Source: JBBKWH01 sp037968855 (lineage in GTDB: Bacteria > Pseudomonadota > Gammaproteobacteria > Pseudomonadales > Moraxellaceae). From it: a stretch of DNA of 48,713 bases. The stretch is from contig JBBKWH010000103.1 of assembly GCA_037968855.1 (NCBI GenBank), forward strand, positions 1-48,713, written 5' to 3'. Under the pieces are notes generated by a model, which was given only the letters and a program-made list of their open reading frames with translations, was not told the DNA's origin and ran no database searches. This document shows, one piece after another, positions 26,947 to 34,729 of the stretch; within the stretch, counting starts at the first letter, position 1; the number at the start of each line of letters is the position of its first letter. The translations under genes and the position numbers were made by a program.

Positions 26947-27007
26947 TGATGGCTCACATGCTGACATCTGACTGTATCTTCAGTTGTTTCAGCGATAGCA
27001 GCCATCA
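26947..27007. ncRNA. Candidate structured RNA element (three stacked stems)
   Basis: TGATGGCT (26947-26954) pairs perfectly with AGCCATCA (27000-27007). Inside it GCTGA (26960-26964) pairs with TCAGC (26989-26993), and TGACTG (26969-26974) pairs with CAGTTG (26981-26986) using two G-U pairs around a 6-base loop. The internal loops are small (5x6 and 4x2 bases), giving one 61-base long hairpin. No known family is recognised, and strand and function are unknown. It could be the eutC transcript end, a small RNA or a DNA-level repeat. Confidence 0.35.
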
Positions 27008-27060
27008 CACTCTTATTGATCTACAGGCAATTTAGTTTAGTTTTGATCCATCAACGGACT

Positions 27061-27095
27061 CACAAATGTTCATCAAAAAACCTGTGGCATTTGTG
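27061..27095. promoter_or_regulatory. Inverted repeat downstream of eutC
   Basis: CACAAATG (27061-27068) and CATTTGTG (27088-27095) form an exact 8-bp inverted repeat with a 19-base spacer, about 45 bases past the eutC stop. There is no T-run outside the stem on the minus strand. It is either a weak transcript-end hairpin or a protein-binding dyad. Confidence 0.3.
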
Positions 27096-27141
27096 AAGAA
27101 GTATTCAAACCTCTTGCATCAATCATTCGCTTCAGCATGCT

Positions 27142-27933
27142 TTATGGCTGAGTGACAGACTGCAACAGCAACAGATCACTTTCATCTTTTAAATCAACAC
27201 CAGTCAACTGTCCTACCAATGCCTGCTGAACCAACCAATTAAGCTTAAACGCCGCCACCGGATAGTCCAGTCCTTCAGGCCGGATGTTGCTAATACAATT
27301 GCGCTCGGCATCACCACATCCGACCTTGGGTTGATAAGTCAGATAACAGCCCAAGCTATCTGGCGAGCTTAAACCAGGGCGCTCACCAATCAACATGACC
27401 AATAAGCGTGCGCTCATGGCCTGCCCAATCGGATCGCCTAGCGCCACGCGTGCTTGACTGGCCAACACCACAGACACGGACTGCCAGCGTGCTGCATCTA
27501 ACTGGCGCAAGGCTTGTAACAACGGCACAGCATGCCGCTGTACTGCCAACGACGACAGTCCATCACCAATCACCACCACAACCTCCGCCTGATGTGGCAG
27601 CAAGCACGGCTGTTCAGCTAAGGCTCGGCCTAGATCTGGCCGTCGCAAATAGGTTGCTCGATCTGTTGCTTGACTCTGCACCCGTTGAACATCTAACCAG
27701 CCTGCCTGCTGTAGTTGCCCATCCAGCGCATCGACATCTAATGCGGTATGAATCGCATCTCGCGCTTGCGCATGCGACACACCAAAATCCAATAATTCAC
27801 GGGTCGGCACGGCTGCACCCGCTCGCCCCAAGGCAATCCGCGCACGGGTATGTTGCCGCCATGCTTGCCACTGATCTTCGGTCAGTGCGGCCTCGGCAGT
27901 CCCTTCGGCAGTCACTGATGATTGATCAGCCAT
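27142..27933 (-). CDS. eutC: Ethanolamine ammonia-lyase small subunit
   Basis: The 263-residue small subunit of adenosylcobalamin-dependent ethanolamine ammonia-lyase acts with EutB to convert ethanolamine to acetaldehyde and ammonia. Diagnostic blocks are RARIALGRAGAAVPTRELLD near residue 30, HAQARDAIHTALD, VVVVIGDGLSSLAVQRHAVP, MLIGERPGLSSPDSLGCYLT and the Cys-rich DAERNCISNIRPEGLDY, which contribute to the cobalamin site. The start at 27933 gives MADQSS and overlaps the end of eutB by 8 bases, with GGGAG upstream inside eutB; the open frame continues upstream, but that part is eutB's antiphase sequence. Translational coupling would keep subunits in balance. It is shorter than E. coli EutC (295) at the N-terminus, as in Pseudomonas-like enzymes. 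Confidence 0.95.
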   Translation of the reverse strand: MADQSSVTAEGTAEAALTEDQWQAWRQHTRARIALGRAGAAVPTRELLDFGVSHAQARDAIHTALDVDALDGQLQQAGWLDVQRVQSQATDRATYLRRPDLGRALAEQPCLLPHQAEVVVVIGDGLSSLAVQRHAVPLLQALRQLDAARWQSVSVVLASQARVALGDPIGQAMSARLLVMLIGERPGLSSPDSLGCYLTYQPKVGCGDAERNCISNIRPEGLDYPVAAFKLNWLVQQALVGQLTGVDLKDESDLLLLQSVTQP

Positions 27934-29344
27934 GCGCCTGCTCCCGTTGCATTTGCTCAGGGCCACCCAATCGCCGCTGTGCATCGGTCTGCAACTGCAA
28001 TCGGCCTGCGCGATCGGTAATCTGCATACGCTGCAACCATGCTTCAAATTCGGGCGCACGCTGCTTGCCCAAGGTCTCACGCACAAACAGCGCATCATGA
28101 AAACTGGTGCTTTGATAGTTCAGCATAATGTCATCAGCACCGGGTACGCCGATCATAAAGGTCAGCCCTGCGGCGGCCAGATTGACAATCAAGGTATCCA
28201 TATCATCTTGATCGGCTTCGGCGTGGTTGGTGTAGCAAATATCACAGCCCATTGGCAGCCCCAGCAACTTACCGCAACAGTGATCCTCCAAACCTGCTCG
28301 AATAATCTGTTTGCCGTCATACAGATACTCAGGGCCAATAAAGCCCACCACGGTATTGACCAACAATGGCTGATAACGCCTTGCTACCGCGTAAGCACGC
28401 ACTTCACAGGTTTGTTGATCCACCCCATGATGCGCATTGGCCGACAGCGCACTGCCCTGTCCGGTCTCAAAGTACATCACGTTTTGAGCAATTTGGCCGT
28501 CAAAACTGGCACCACGCTTCAGCGACCATGCCGCATCGTAGGCTTCGTCCAGCACGGCCAGCGACACACCAAACGAGCGATTCACCCCTTCTGTGCCGCC
28601 AATTGACTGAAACACCAAATCCACCGGCACGCCTTGTTCAATCAAGCGTAAGGTATTGGTGACGTGGGTTAAAATGCACGACTGAGTGGGAATTTGATGC
28701 TCGGCAATTAAATGATCCAGCGCTCGATTGAGATCGCCTAACAACGGCAAGCTATCGGAGGCAGGATTAATCCCAATCACCGCATCACCCACGCCATACA
28801 ACAAACCATCTAAGGTACTAGCGGCAATACCGCGCAAATCATCAGTCGGATGATTGGGCTGCAAACGCACCGCCAGCGTATTGGGCAAGCCCAAGGTATT
28901 GCGAAAGCGTGTGACCACCAAACATTTGGCCGCCACCGCAATTAAATCTTGGTTGCGCATCAGCTTACTGACCGCCGCCACCATTTCTGGCGTTAAGCCC
29001 GCACGGATCTGCTGCAACATCTGGGTGGAGGCCAACGGCGACAACAGCCAATCACGCAAGCCACCCACAGTCAAATGGGCAATTGGCGCAAATGACTTGG
29101 CATCGTGACTGTCGATAATCAGTCGAGTGACCTCATCGCTCTCATAAGGAATCAGCAGCTCTTGCAAAAAAATCGTCAAGGGCAGATCGGCCAGCACCAC
29201 GCGTGCGGCCATTCGCTCAAGGCTTGATTGCGCCGCCACACCCGCCAACACATCACCCGAGCGATGCGGACTGGCCTTGGCCATCACCTCACGCAGATCG
29301 GCAAACCACCAGTGCTGACCAGCCAACATCGTTTGATAACGCAT
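27926..29344 (-). CDS. eutB: Ethanolamine ammonia-lyase large subunit
   Basis: The 472-residue catalytic large subunit is a TIM barrel that binds ethanolamine and adenosylcobalamin. Recognisable segments are MAKASPHRSGDVLAGVAA at the N-terminus, LQPNHPTDDLRGIAASTLDG, DAVIGINPASDS, FQSIGGTEGVNRSFGVSLAV, MYFETGQGSALSANAHHGVD, VVGFIGPEYLYDGKQIIRAG, MGCDICYTNHAEADQDDMD and VPGADDIMLNYQSTSFHD. All are typical of intact enzyme. The length is slightly above E. coli (453). AGGAG lies about 10 bases before the ATG. It is second in the eat-eutB-eutC order. No eutA reactivase or eut microcompartment gene is nearby, so reactivation may depend on a gene elsewhere. Confidence 0.97.
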   Translation of the reverse strand: MRYQTMLAGQHWWFADLREVMAKASPHRSGDVLAGVAAQSSLERMAARVVLADLPLTIFLQELLIPYESDEVTRLIIDSHDAKSFAPIAHLTVGGLRDWLLSPLASTQMLQQIRAGLTPEMVAAVSKLMRNQDLIAVAAKCLVVTRFRNTLGLPNTLAVRLQPNHPTDDLRGIAASTLDGLLYGVGDAVIGINPASDSLPLLGDLNRALDHLIAEHQIPTQSCILTHVTNTLRLIEQGVPVDLVFQSIGGTEGVNRSFGVSLAVLDEAYDAAWSLKRGASFDGQIAQNVMYFETGQGSALSANAHHGVDQQTCEVRAYAVARRYQPLLVNTVVGFIGPEYLYDGKQIIRAGLEDHCCGKLLGLPMGCDICYTNHAEADQDDMDTLIVNLAAAGLTFMIGVPGADDIMLNYQSTSFHDALFVRETLGKQRAPEFEAWLQRMQITDRAGRLQLQTDAQRRLGGPEQMQREQAHG

Positions 29345-29382
29345 TGCAATCTGCTCCTGTGGGCAATCGCTGATCGGTAGGT

Positions 29383-30759
29383 TTAATGTAGTTTTGCCAA
29401 TGCTGCAATCTTACTTTGGCGCATCGACACATACACATAACCCGCCGCCATCAAGCCAACAAACACCAAGAACAACGAAAAGTTAAACCAAATCATCGCG
29501 ATTAAACACACCACACCCAGCACCATGGCAATGATCGGAAAGACCGGATAAAACGGTGCGCGATAAGGCCGCAGTAATTCAGGCTCTGACTTGCGCAGCT
29601 TGATCAAAGACGCCATCGACATCAGATACATCACAATCGCGCCAAACACTGACAAGGTGACAATATTGGCGGTCAAGCTCATGTCATTAAAGGTGATCAA
29701 AGAATCACTAAAAATCGCCGCAATCCCAATCACGCCACCGGCCAATAGCGCCCATGTCGGCGTCTTAAACTTAGGATGCAATTGCGAGAGTTTTTCTGGC
29801 AAAAAGCCTGCGCGTGACAAGGCAAAAATCTGCCGTGAATAGCCCATAATAATGCCGTGAAACGACGCCACCAGACCAAACAAACCAATCCACACCAACA
29901 AATGCAACCAACCGCTGTTATCACCGACCACATACTTCATGGCTTGCGGCAACGGATCATTGACACTAGCAAATTGACGCCAATCGCCCACGCCACCCGC
30001 CATAATCATCACGCCGAAGGCCAAAAATAGCAGGGTTAAAATGCCACCAATATAAGCCCGTGGAATGGTTTTGGTCGGATCTTTGGCTTCTTCAGCCGCC
30101 ATCGCTGCACCTTCAATGGCCAAGAAAAACCAAATCGCAAATGGAATAGACGCAAAAATACCGGCAAAGGCCGCAGACGACCACGTTGACTCACCCGCCC
30201 AGCCATGCGCAGTAAAATTGCTCCACGACCAACCGGGTGCAACCACACCCATAAACAGCAGTAATTCAAAAATCGCCAATAAAGTCACGCCGAGCTCAAA
30301 CGCAGCCGCAATGCTCATGCCCAGCCAATTGAGGGTCATAAACACCAGATAAGCGCCGACCGCAATCGCCTTGGGATTGACCTCTGGAAACTGAACATTT
30401 AAGTAAGCACCAATCGCTAAAGCAATCGCTGGCGGCGCAAACACAAACTCGACCAGCGTGGCAAAACCCGCCACATAGCCACCCTTCATGCCAAACGCAC
30501 GTTGCGCATAGGCAAACGGCCCACCGGCATGCGGAATGGCCGTGGTCAGCTCGGTAAAACTAAAAATAAAGGTGGTGTACATGGTCGCCACCAACAAGGT
30601 CGCGATCAAAAACCCTAAGGTTCCCGCACTGGCCCAGCCATAGCTCCAGCCAAAATACTCGCCAGAGATCACCAAGCCCACGGCAATCCCCCACAGCGAC
30701 CACGTGCCCAGCACTTGGCGTAAGCCGTGCGGATTCGACTCCGATGCAATCACTGACAT
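29383..30759 (-). CDS. eat: Ethanolamine permease
   Basis: The 458-residue APC-superfamily transporter has about 12 transmembrane helices and matches ethanolamine permeases. The N-terminus GTWSLWGIAVGLVISGEYFG holds the unwound helix-1 motif; AIPHAGGPFAYAQRAFG, FFLAIEGAAMAAEEAKDPTK and GYSRQIFALSRAGFLPEKL are the usual APC signatures. The ATG at 30759 is supported by GGAG 6 bases upstream; in-frame codons further upstream would add an implausible leader. It is followed after 38 bases by eutB, so import and breakdown are in one transcript. The promoter must lie in 30760-31090, where there is a 36-base dyad. Confidence 0.95.
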   Translation of the reverse strand: MSVIASESNPHGLRQVLGTWSLWGIAVGLVISGEYFGWSYGWASAGTLGFLIATLLVATMYTTFIFSFTELTTAIPHAGGPFAYAQRAFGMKGGYVAGFATLVEFVFAPPAIALAIGAYLNVQFPEVNPKAIAVGAYLVFMTLNWLGMSIAAAFELGVTLLAIFELLLFMGVVAPGWSWSNFTAHGWAGESTWSSAAFAGIFASIPFAIWFFLAIEGAAMAAEEAKDPTKTIPRAYIGGILTLLFLAFGVMIMAGGVGDWRQFASVNDPLPQAMKYVVGDNSGWLHLLVWIGLFGLVASFHGIIMGYSRQIFALSRAGFLPEKLSQLHPKFKTPTWALLAGGVIGIAAIFSDSLITFNDMSLTANIVTLSVFGAIVMYLMSMASLIKLRKSEPELLRPYRAPFYPVFPIIAMVLGVVCLIAMIWFNFSLFLVFVGLMAAGYVYVSMRQSKIAALAKLH

Positions 30760-31090
30760 GATCTGCTCCACGCCTAATCGGGAAAAGTCCCTCAAGAGCG
30801 AAAAGCAACAAGCAGGCCATAGGCACAAAAACCAGCAAACAAAAAATAATGAACTAATAAATCAACTGATTTTTGATCAACATCTCTTGCTGATCACCAT
30901 ACCTATCGATCAAACGAATCTGCCAAATGTTACTATTTGGTGCATTCGTATTACGCTTATTGATCATCGATTGAAATCAATGTGCATTCACACAACGGCG
31001 CATTGATAAAAATGGCAGAATTTTATTTTTTAAGGTTTTTTTTCGCTGCACCCACATATCAGCATAGCGTGCGCCAACGGCTGATGATGA
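30760..31090. other. Intergenic region upstream of eat (331 bases)
   Basis: AT-rich, with no convincing gene. It should carry the eat promoter (minus strand) and the 3' end of the 31243-34269 operon. It contains the dyad at 30914-30949 and several TGATCA-type hexamers nearby (around 30878, 30890, 30907 and 30960). No close match to a sigma-54 promoter (GG-N10-GC) was found on the minus strand, and no clear terminator for the upstream operon is visible. Confidence 0.55.
30914..30949. promoter_or_regulatory. 36-base dyad upstream of eat
   Basis: ACGAAT (30914-30919) and CCAAAT (30923-30928) mirror ATTTGG (30935-30940) and ATTCGT (30944-30949) exactly about a 6-base centre; the 3-base spacers are CTG and TGC. 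This is a two-box palindrome centred 155-175 bases before the eat ATG. It is either an operator for an ethanolamine-responsive regulator or an RNA hairpin closing the neighbouring operon. The regulator is not in the window. Confidence 0.5.
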
Positions 31091-31243
31091 TTATTTATGC
31101 CCAGCTGACGACCAACCGCCCGTGCCGATATAGGTTCCGCCAGTGTTATAGCCGGATCGTCCGTCGTTGTTGCTTGGCAAATTTGAGCAGGTGGTAAACA
31201 AGACAATAATGCCTGACCAAATCAGGTGCTGTGCCATATTCAT
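31091..31243 (-). CDS. Tiny lipoprotein-like peptide (50 aa), fourth gene of the DUF350 operon
   Basis: The 50-residue product has a hydrophobic N-terminal segment (LIWSGIIVLF) ending in TTC at residue 19, then a Gly/Ser/Thr/Asn-rich tail (SGYNTGGTYIGTGGWSSAG). It resembles a lipoprotein precursor, but the lipobox FTTC is off consensus (Phe at -3 and Thr at -1), so lipidation is uncertain and it might stay as a small membrane peptide. The ATG at 31243 sits 1 base beyond the stop of the DUF4178 gene, with GGGAG 9 bases upstream, so the two are translationally coupled. I do not recognise the family. Its position makes it a probable component of the same membrane system. Confidence 0.65.
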   Translation of the reverse strand: MNMAQHLIWSGIIVLFTTCSNLPSNNDGRSGYNTGGTYIGTGGWSSAGHK

Positions 31244-31244
31244 G

Positions 31245-32726
31245 CTAATCCGCTCCCTTTCTGGCCACGATGGACAAGACAAATAAAATCACCGTACTAA
31301 TCAATAACAAGCCAAAACTGCCCGACCCAGACAACACCAACGGCAGGTTTAACACCCACAAAATCACTGCCGACCACTTAAAAATCCGTGTTGCCGTTTG
31401 TGCATCACCCGATCCCAAATTGATGGGGGCTTGATCTAGCATCGGGGGCTTGCCAAACCACTGCCGCACGGTGTTACCCGTCACTGGCTCGGACAGACTC
31501 CAATTGATCTCATTGGCGTTTTGTTCGGCTGTTAGCGTGTTAGGACCACGACGATAATCGGTAATCTGCTGTACATCACCGATTTTAATCCGCCAGTTAA
31601 ATGCACCCGCGGCATACATTACACGACCCTGATAACGCCACTCCATATTCCAGCGCGCGCCTTGCCAGACCACATTACCACCGCTTTGTTCAGGCAACTC
31701 ATTGAGTACAGTCACTCGCTGCCAATCATTGCTTCCCTCATCAACCAACCACAAAAAACCCTGCTTGACGCTATACAGCAAATACTCGGTCCACAGACTT
31801 GATTCGTCAGGATCAACTTCTTCCATTTGCGCCAGACCAATCAGCACATAATCAGCACCATCAATCTTGGCTTGATCACCTAGTTGCAGGGCTGTTTTTA
31901 GCTTGAGCAGTTGTTTATGGGTGGCAATAATCGTTGCGGTTTCGCCCTCAATCGCGACTTCAGCACGACAAGCCGGACAGACCAAATGCTCGGCCACACC
32001 GACCACATAAGGCACCGGACTACCGCAGTTGGGACAAGACAAACTTTGCATCTGACCCCGAATTTGCCCTGCACCACGGCTAATCTGATCACCGTCGCGC
32101 AACAACTGCATCTTGAGGTCATCAAGCGAAACTGCCCGTCCCAAAAAGCCTTGTGGCGGAAAGCCATCACTATAGTCCAAGGTCAAAAACTGCTGACCTT
32201 GCCGCAGATCAGCCACATGCGCTTGCCAACCTTGACCGACTACAAACGGCAATTCGCCTTGACCACCGGTACATTCGGCCATGCGCACATCGGTCACCCG
32301 ATAATCATCACCCGCCAACCCATACGCCTGATTGATTCGTAGCTGCTCAAACGGTGGTGCTGCGGTGATCTGGCCTAACGCACGGGTTATGCTGTATTGC
32401 CCAGAGGCATCAGACATCCAGCCATTTTGACCATCCTCAAGCTGAACGTACCACTCGTTCCACATGCCGTCGCTGTACTTGAGTTGAATCCGGCCAATCA
32501 CGCCAAACCCTACCCCTTCATACACGCCGCTGGAGCCAATCTGTAAAGGCGAAAAGTCCTCCAGAACCGCACTCATTTTGCCTTGGTCTTTGACCGTATC
32601 GGCGTCGCGCAGCACGGTGGTTTGGCAGTATTCACAGACCGCCATGACCGATGCAGCCGAGCGAAACGGCACCGGCGCGCCGCAGCTTGGACAAGGTGCA
32701 GAAAACAGCAATGTAGAACTCGACAT
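31245..32726 (-). CDS. Tandem zinc-ribbon/DUF4178 membrane protein
   Basis: The 493-residue protein repeats one module twice. A zinc ribbon at residues 12-34 (C12, C15, C31, C34) is followed by a DUF4178-like beta domain (~60-195, with YEGVGFGVIGRIQLKYSDG and WNEWYVQLEDGQNGWMSD). A second ribbon (C231, C234, C250, C253) is followed by a second DUF4178 (~285-425, with WTEYLLYSVKQGFLWLVDEG). The C-terminus (~450-490) has two hydrophobic segments and a short charged tail, so the ribbons are predicted cytoplasmic. The start at 32726, 7 bases after the SPFH gene, gives MSSSTLLF directly before the first ribbon. DUF4178 has no proven biochemical function; it often neighbours DUF350, SPFH and spermidine-synthase-like genes. 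Confidence 0.85.
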   Translation of the reverse strand: MSSSTLLFSAPCPSCGAPVPFRSAASVMAVCEYCQTTVLRDADTVKDQGKMSAVLEDFSPLQIGSSGVYEGVGFGVIGRIQLKYSDGMWNEWYVQLEDGQNGWMSDASGQYSITRALGQITAAPPFEQLRINQAYGLAGDDYRVTDVRMAECTGGQGELPFVVGQGWQAHVADLRQGQQFLTLDYSDGFPPQGFLGRAVSLDDLKMQLLRDGDQISRGAGQIRGQMQSLSCPNCGSPVPYVVGVAEHLVCPACRAEVAIEGETATIIATHKQLLKLKTALQLGDQAKIDGADYVLIGLAQMEEVDPDESSLWTEYLLYSVKQGFLWLVDEGSNDWQRVTVLNELPEQSGGNVVWQGARWNMEWRYQGRVMYAAGAFNWRIKIGDVQQITDYRRGPNTLTAEQNANEINWSLSEPVTGNTVRQWFGKPPMLDQAPINLGSGDAQTATRIFKWSAVILWVLNLPLVLSGSGSFGLLLISTVILFVLSIVARKGAD

Positions 32727-32733
32727 CAACCCA

Positions 32734-33744
32734 TCAGCCCAGTAATTGCTTGAGGATTTCAGCCTTGGTGCTATCAAAGTCCGCTTGGGTAATTAAACCC
32801 TGATCCAACAAGGCTTTTAGCTGACCTAGGCGTGCAGCCGGATCAGTAGCGGCGGGTGTTGCAGCCGGTGCAGGAGCAGGTACTTGTGCACCCGCCATTG
32901 CCCCAGTCATCATTTGTCCCACACCCATACCTGCGGCTAGACCTGCCCCAATCCCTGCCAGACCGCCTTCGTTTTTTGCTGCCAATGGAATCGACTCGGC
33001 CACTTGATACTGGGTGTATTTGCTCAAATCACCCATCATGCCCATCGAAATTCGTTTATCCAGCGCGGTTTGCAGCGCTTCTGGTAGTGACAAGCTTTCT
33101 AATACAAACTGATCAAGCTTGAGGCCGTAACGTTCAAACATCGGCTGCAAAGCCACTTTGATTTGATCCGCCATCACGCCTTGATTGGCCGCCAAATCCA
33201 AGAATGGAATCTTGCTCGCACCAATCGCACTGCTCAAATTGGACACAATGATATTGCGCAGCTGTGGCTCGACTTGCTCGGTGGTATAGAGCGGATTTGC
33301 GCCAGTAATTTCTTTATAAAATAACGCAGGATCAGCCAGTTGATATGAATACATCCCAAAGGCACGCAAACGAATCATGTCAAAATCGCTATCGCGGATG
33401 GTGACCGGCTGCGGTGTGCCCCACTTACGGCCCAACTGCAAACGGGTGCTAAAAAACATCACATCCGATTTAAACGGCGAGGCAAATAATTTGTCCCAAT
33501 TTTTTAAGTTGGTCAGAATTGGTAGGGTCTGCGTATCCAGCGTATACAAGCCTGCGCCAAACACATCGGCCACTTGGCCTTCATTGACAAACACTGCCAT
33601 TTGACCATCACGCACCGTTAACTGCGCGCCATTTTGAATTTCGTTGTCTTGCATGGGATAGCGCCACATCAGCACATCATCAGCCTGACTATCCCACTCA
33701 ATAACATCAATAAACTGCTTCTTAATAAACGAACCTAAGCCCAT
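32734..33744 (-). CDS. SPFH-domain (YdjI/COG4260-type) protein with SHOCT tail
   Basis: The 336-residue product is a stomatin/prohibitin-like SPFH protein of the YdjI type. The N-terminus GLGSFIKKQFIDVIEWDSQ is membrane-proximal, and WRYPMQDNEIQNGAQLTVRDGQ-type sequence (split as WRYPMQDNEIQNG and AQLTVRDGQMAVFVNEG) with FGAGLYTLDTQTLP marks the family. Residues ~265-300 are Gly/Ala/Met rich and ~285-305 Pro/Ala linker. The last ~30 residues (LGQLKALLDQGLITQADFD then KAEILKQLL) form a SHOCT oligomerisation helix pair in place of the zinc ribbon that many relatives carry there. The ATG at 33744 has AGGAG at 9 bases. Expected to scaffold the operon's membrane partners. Confidence 0.88.
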   Translation of the reverse strand: MGLGSFIKKQFIDVIEWDSQADDVLMWRYPMQDNEIQNGAQLTVRDGQMAVFVNEGQVADVFGAGLYTLDTQTLPILTNLKNWDKLFASPFKSDVMFFSTRLQLGRKWGTPQPVTIRDSDFDMIRLRAFGMYSYQLADPALFYKEITGANPLYTTEQVEPQLRNIIVSNLSSAIGASKIPFLDLAANQGVMADQIKVALQPMFERYGLKLDQFVLESLSLPEALQTALDKRISMGMMGDLSKYTQYQVAESIPLAAKNEGGLAGIGAGLAAGMGVGQMMTGAMAGAQVPAPAPAATPAATDPAARLGQLKALLDQGLITQADFDSTKAEILKQLLG

Positions 33745-33852
33745 GATCTTGTGCTCCTCTATCCTGATATGTGGTGATCTTGCGGTACTGACAACGCAAG
33801 CCGTTGTGTGATCCACTCGTGTTGGCACATCGGCCACACGATGCAGTCTGTT

Positions 33853-34269
33853 TTAAGACAAACACGCCGCATTCAAAATCCCAATCGACAGCGATACCGC
33901 ACCCAACAAGCCACCAACCGCCGTGTTATTGGCTTCAAGCGCGTCATGCAGATTGGGAATTAAACGCGACATCGCCGCATAGCCAATCAACTGCACCACC
34001 ATCGCCGCAACCGCCCAACCGATAAAACCAACAAAGCTACTATGAAAAATAGCACTTGATGCCAAGGTCAATGCAAAGCCAATCATCGCGCCGCCCAAGC
34101 TAATGGCTGCTGCACTGTGGCCCGTTTTGATCAGTTCAATTTCGTTATACGGGGTAGTTTTGACATAGATCACCGCAAACCCCAACAACAGCACTAAGCC
34201 GCCAAGCAAATACATCACATAGCGATAAAAATACTCAAACGAAATCAAATCAGCACTCATTAATGTCAT
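33853..34269 (-). CDS. DUF350 (YjfL-like) inner-membrane protein
   Basis: The 138-residue protein has four predicted transmembrane helices (about 17-37, 53-77, 81-101 and 115-136), the full DUF350 layout. The YNEIELIKTGHSAAAISLGG block before helix 2 is the family's most conserved region, and the helices are rich in small residues. Function is unknown; the family is found in stress-linked and polyamine-linked membrane gene clusters. The ATG at 34269 is preferred: AAGGA lies 9 bases upstream. A TTG at 34290 and an ATG at 34260 are less well placed. It is the first gene of the four-gene operon (DUF350, SPFH, DUF4178, small peptide), with 108 bases before the SPFH gene. A TATGAT hexamer (minus strand, 34299-34304) may be its -10. 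Confidence 0.88.
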   Translation of the reverse strand: MTLMSADLISFEYFYRYVMYLLGGLVLLLGFAVIYVKTTPYNEIELIKTGHSAAAISLGGAMIGFALTLASSAIFHSSFVGFIGWAVAAMVVQLIGYAAMSRLIPNLHDALEANNTAVGGLLGAVSLSIGILNAACLS

Positions 34270-34729
34270 TCGGGCCTGTCCTTTATTCAAAAAAATCTAT
34301 CATACGCACTGAGCAGACAACACTTTTCTTCATCACGCATGAGTCTAGCGTCTGAGCATTGATCGTCACCCTTCAGCAAGGCGGTGATCCGGCGTCAACC
34401 TTAGCCCTCATTTAGCCCCTGATCCTAGCATGGGCCAATCGTCCTGCCGACAAAATAAGCCGACCTCATGCTGCTTTTTTCATCAGCCACCCCTCAGCAC
34501 ACTGATTTGGTGTGGGCAGACCAGCATTGGCCGGAATGCTCGTTTGCACGCGACGTTTGGCAGCAAAGCACATTGTCCAGACCACACCTGCTCTTGTTCA
34601 CTAGGCGCATGGCCAGCGCGATGCAATACAGCACTCCTCCAAGACCTGTATTGAAACGATGCCATTGGCCAGCCACTTTTTTGCCACGCAGATACACCTG
34701 CTGTACTGCGCCTAGACTGGAATCTTGCT
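34270..34729. other. Divergent intergenic region (460 bases)
   Basis: The region separates the DUF350 operon (minus) from the acyl-CoA dehydrogenase gene (plus). Open frames exist on both strands, but their sequences are Cys/Trp/His/Arg-rich, resemble no family, and run into the dehydrogenase gene out of frame, so I reject them. A possible -10 (TATGAT, minus, 34299-34304) and a possible -35 (TTGCCA near 34680, plus) are the only signals noted. It may hold a decayed gene. Confidence 0.4.

Larger units (their letters stand above)
26765..27141. other. Intergenic region between nuoA and eutC (377 bases)
   Basis: No convincing reading frame on either strand. It holds the nuo leader hairpin (26784-26808), a possible -10 for nuo (26845-26850), a 10-base palindrome CTGCATGCAG (26932-26941), a multi-stem dyad (26947-27007) and an 8-bp inverted repeat (27061-27068/27088-27095). 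No T-run terminator for eutC is evident. Confidence 0.6.

Noticed and set aside
27934..28098. Longer EutC reading from 28098
   Set aside because: The added residues come from the antiphase of eutB and are Cys-rich and unlike EutC; the start at 27933 has a ribosome site and gives a normal subunit.
30900..30960. Possible sigma-54 promoter for eat on the minus strand (TTGGCAG then TTTGAT)
   Set aside because: The invariant GG-N10-GC spacing is not met.
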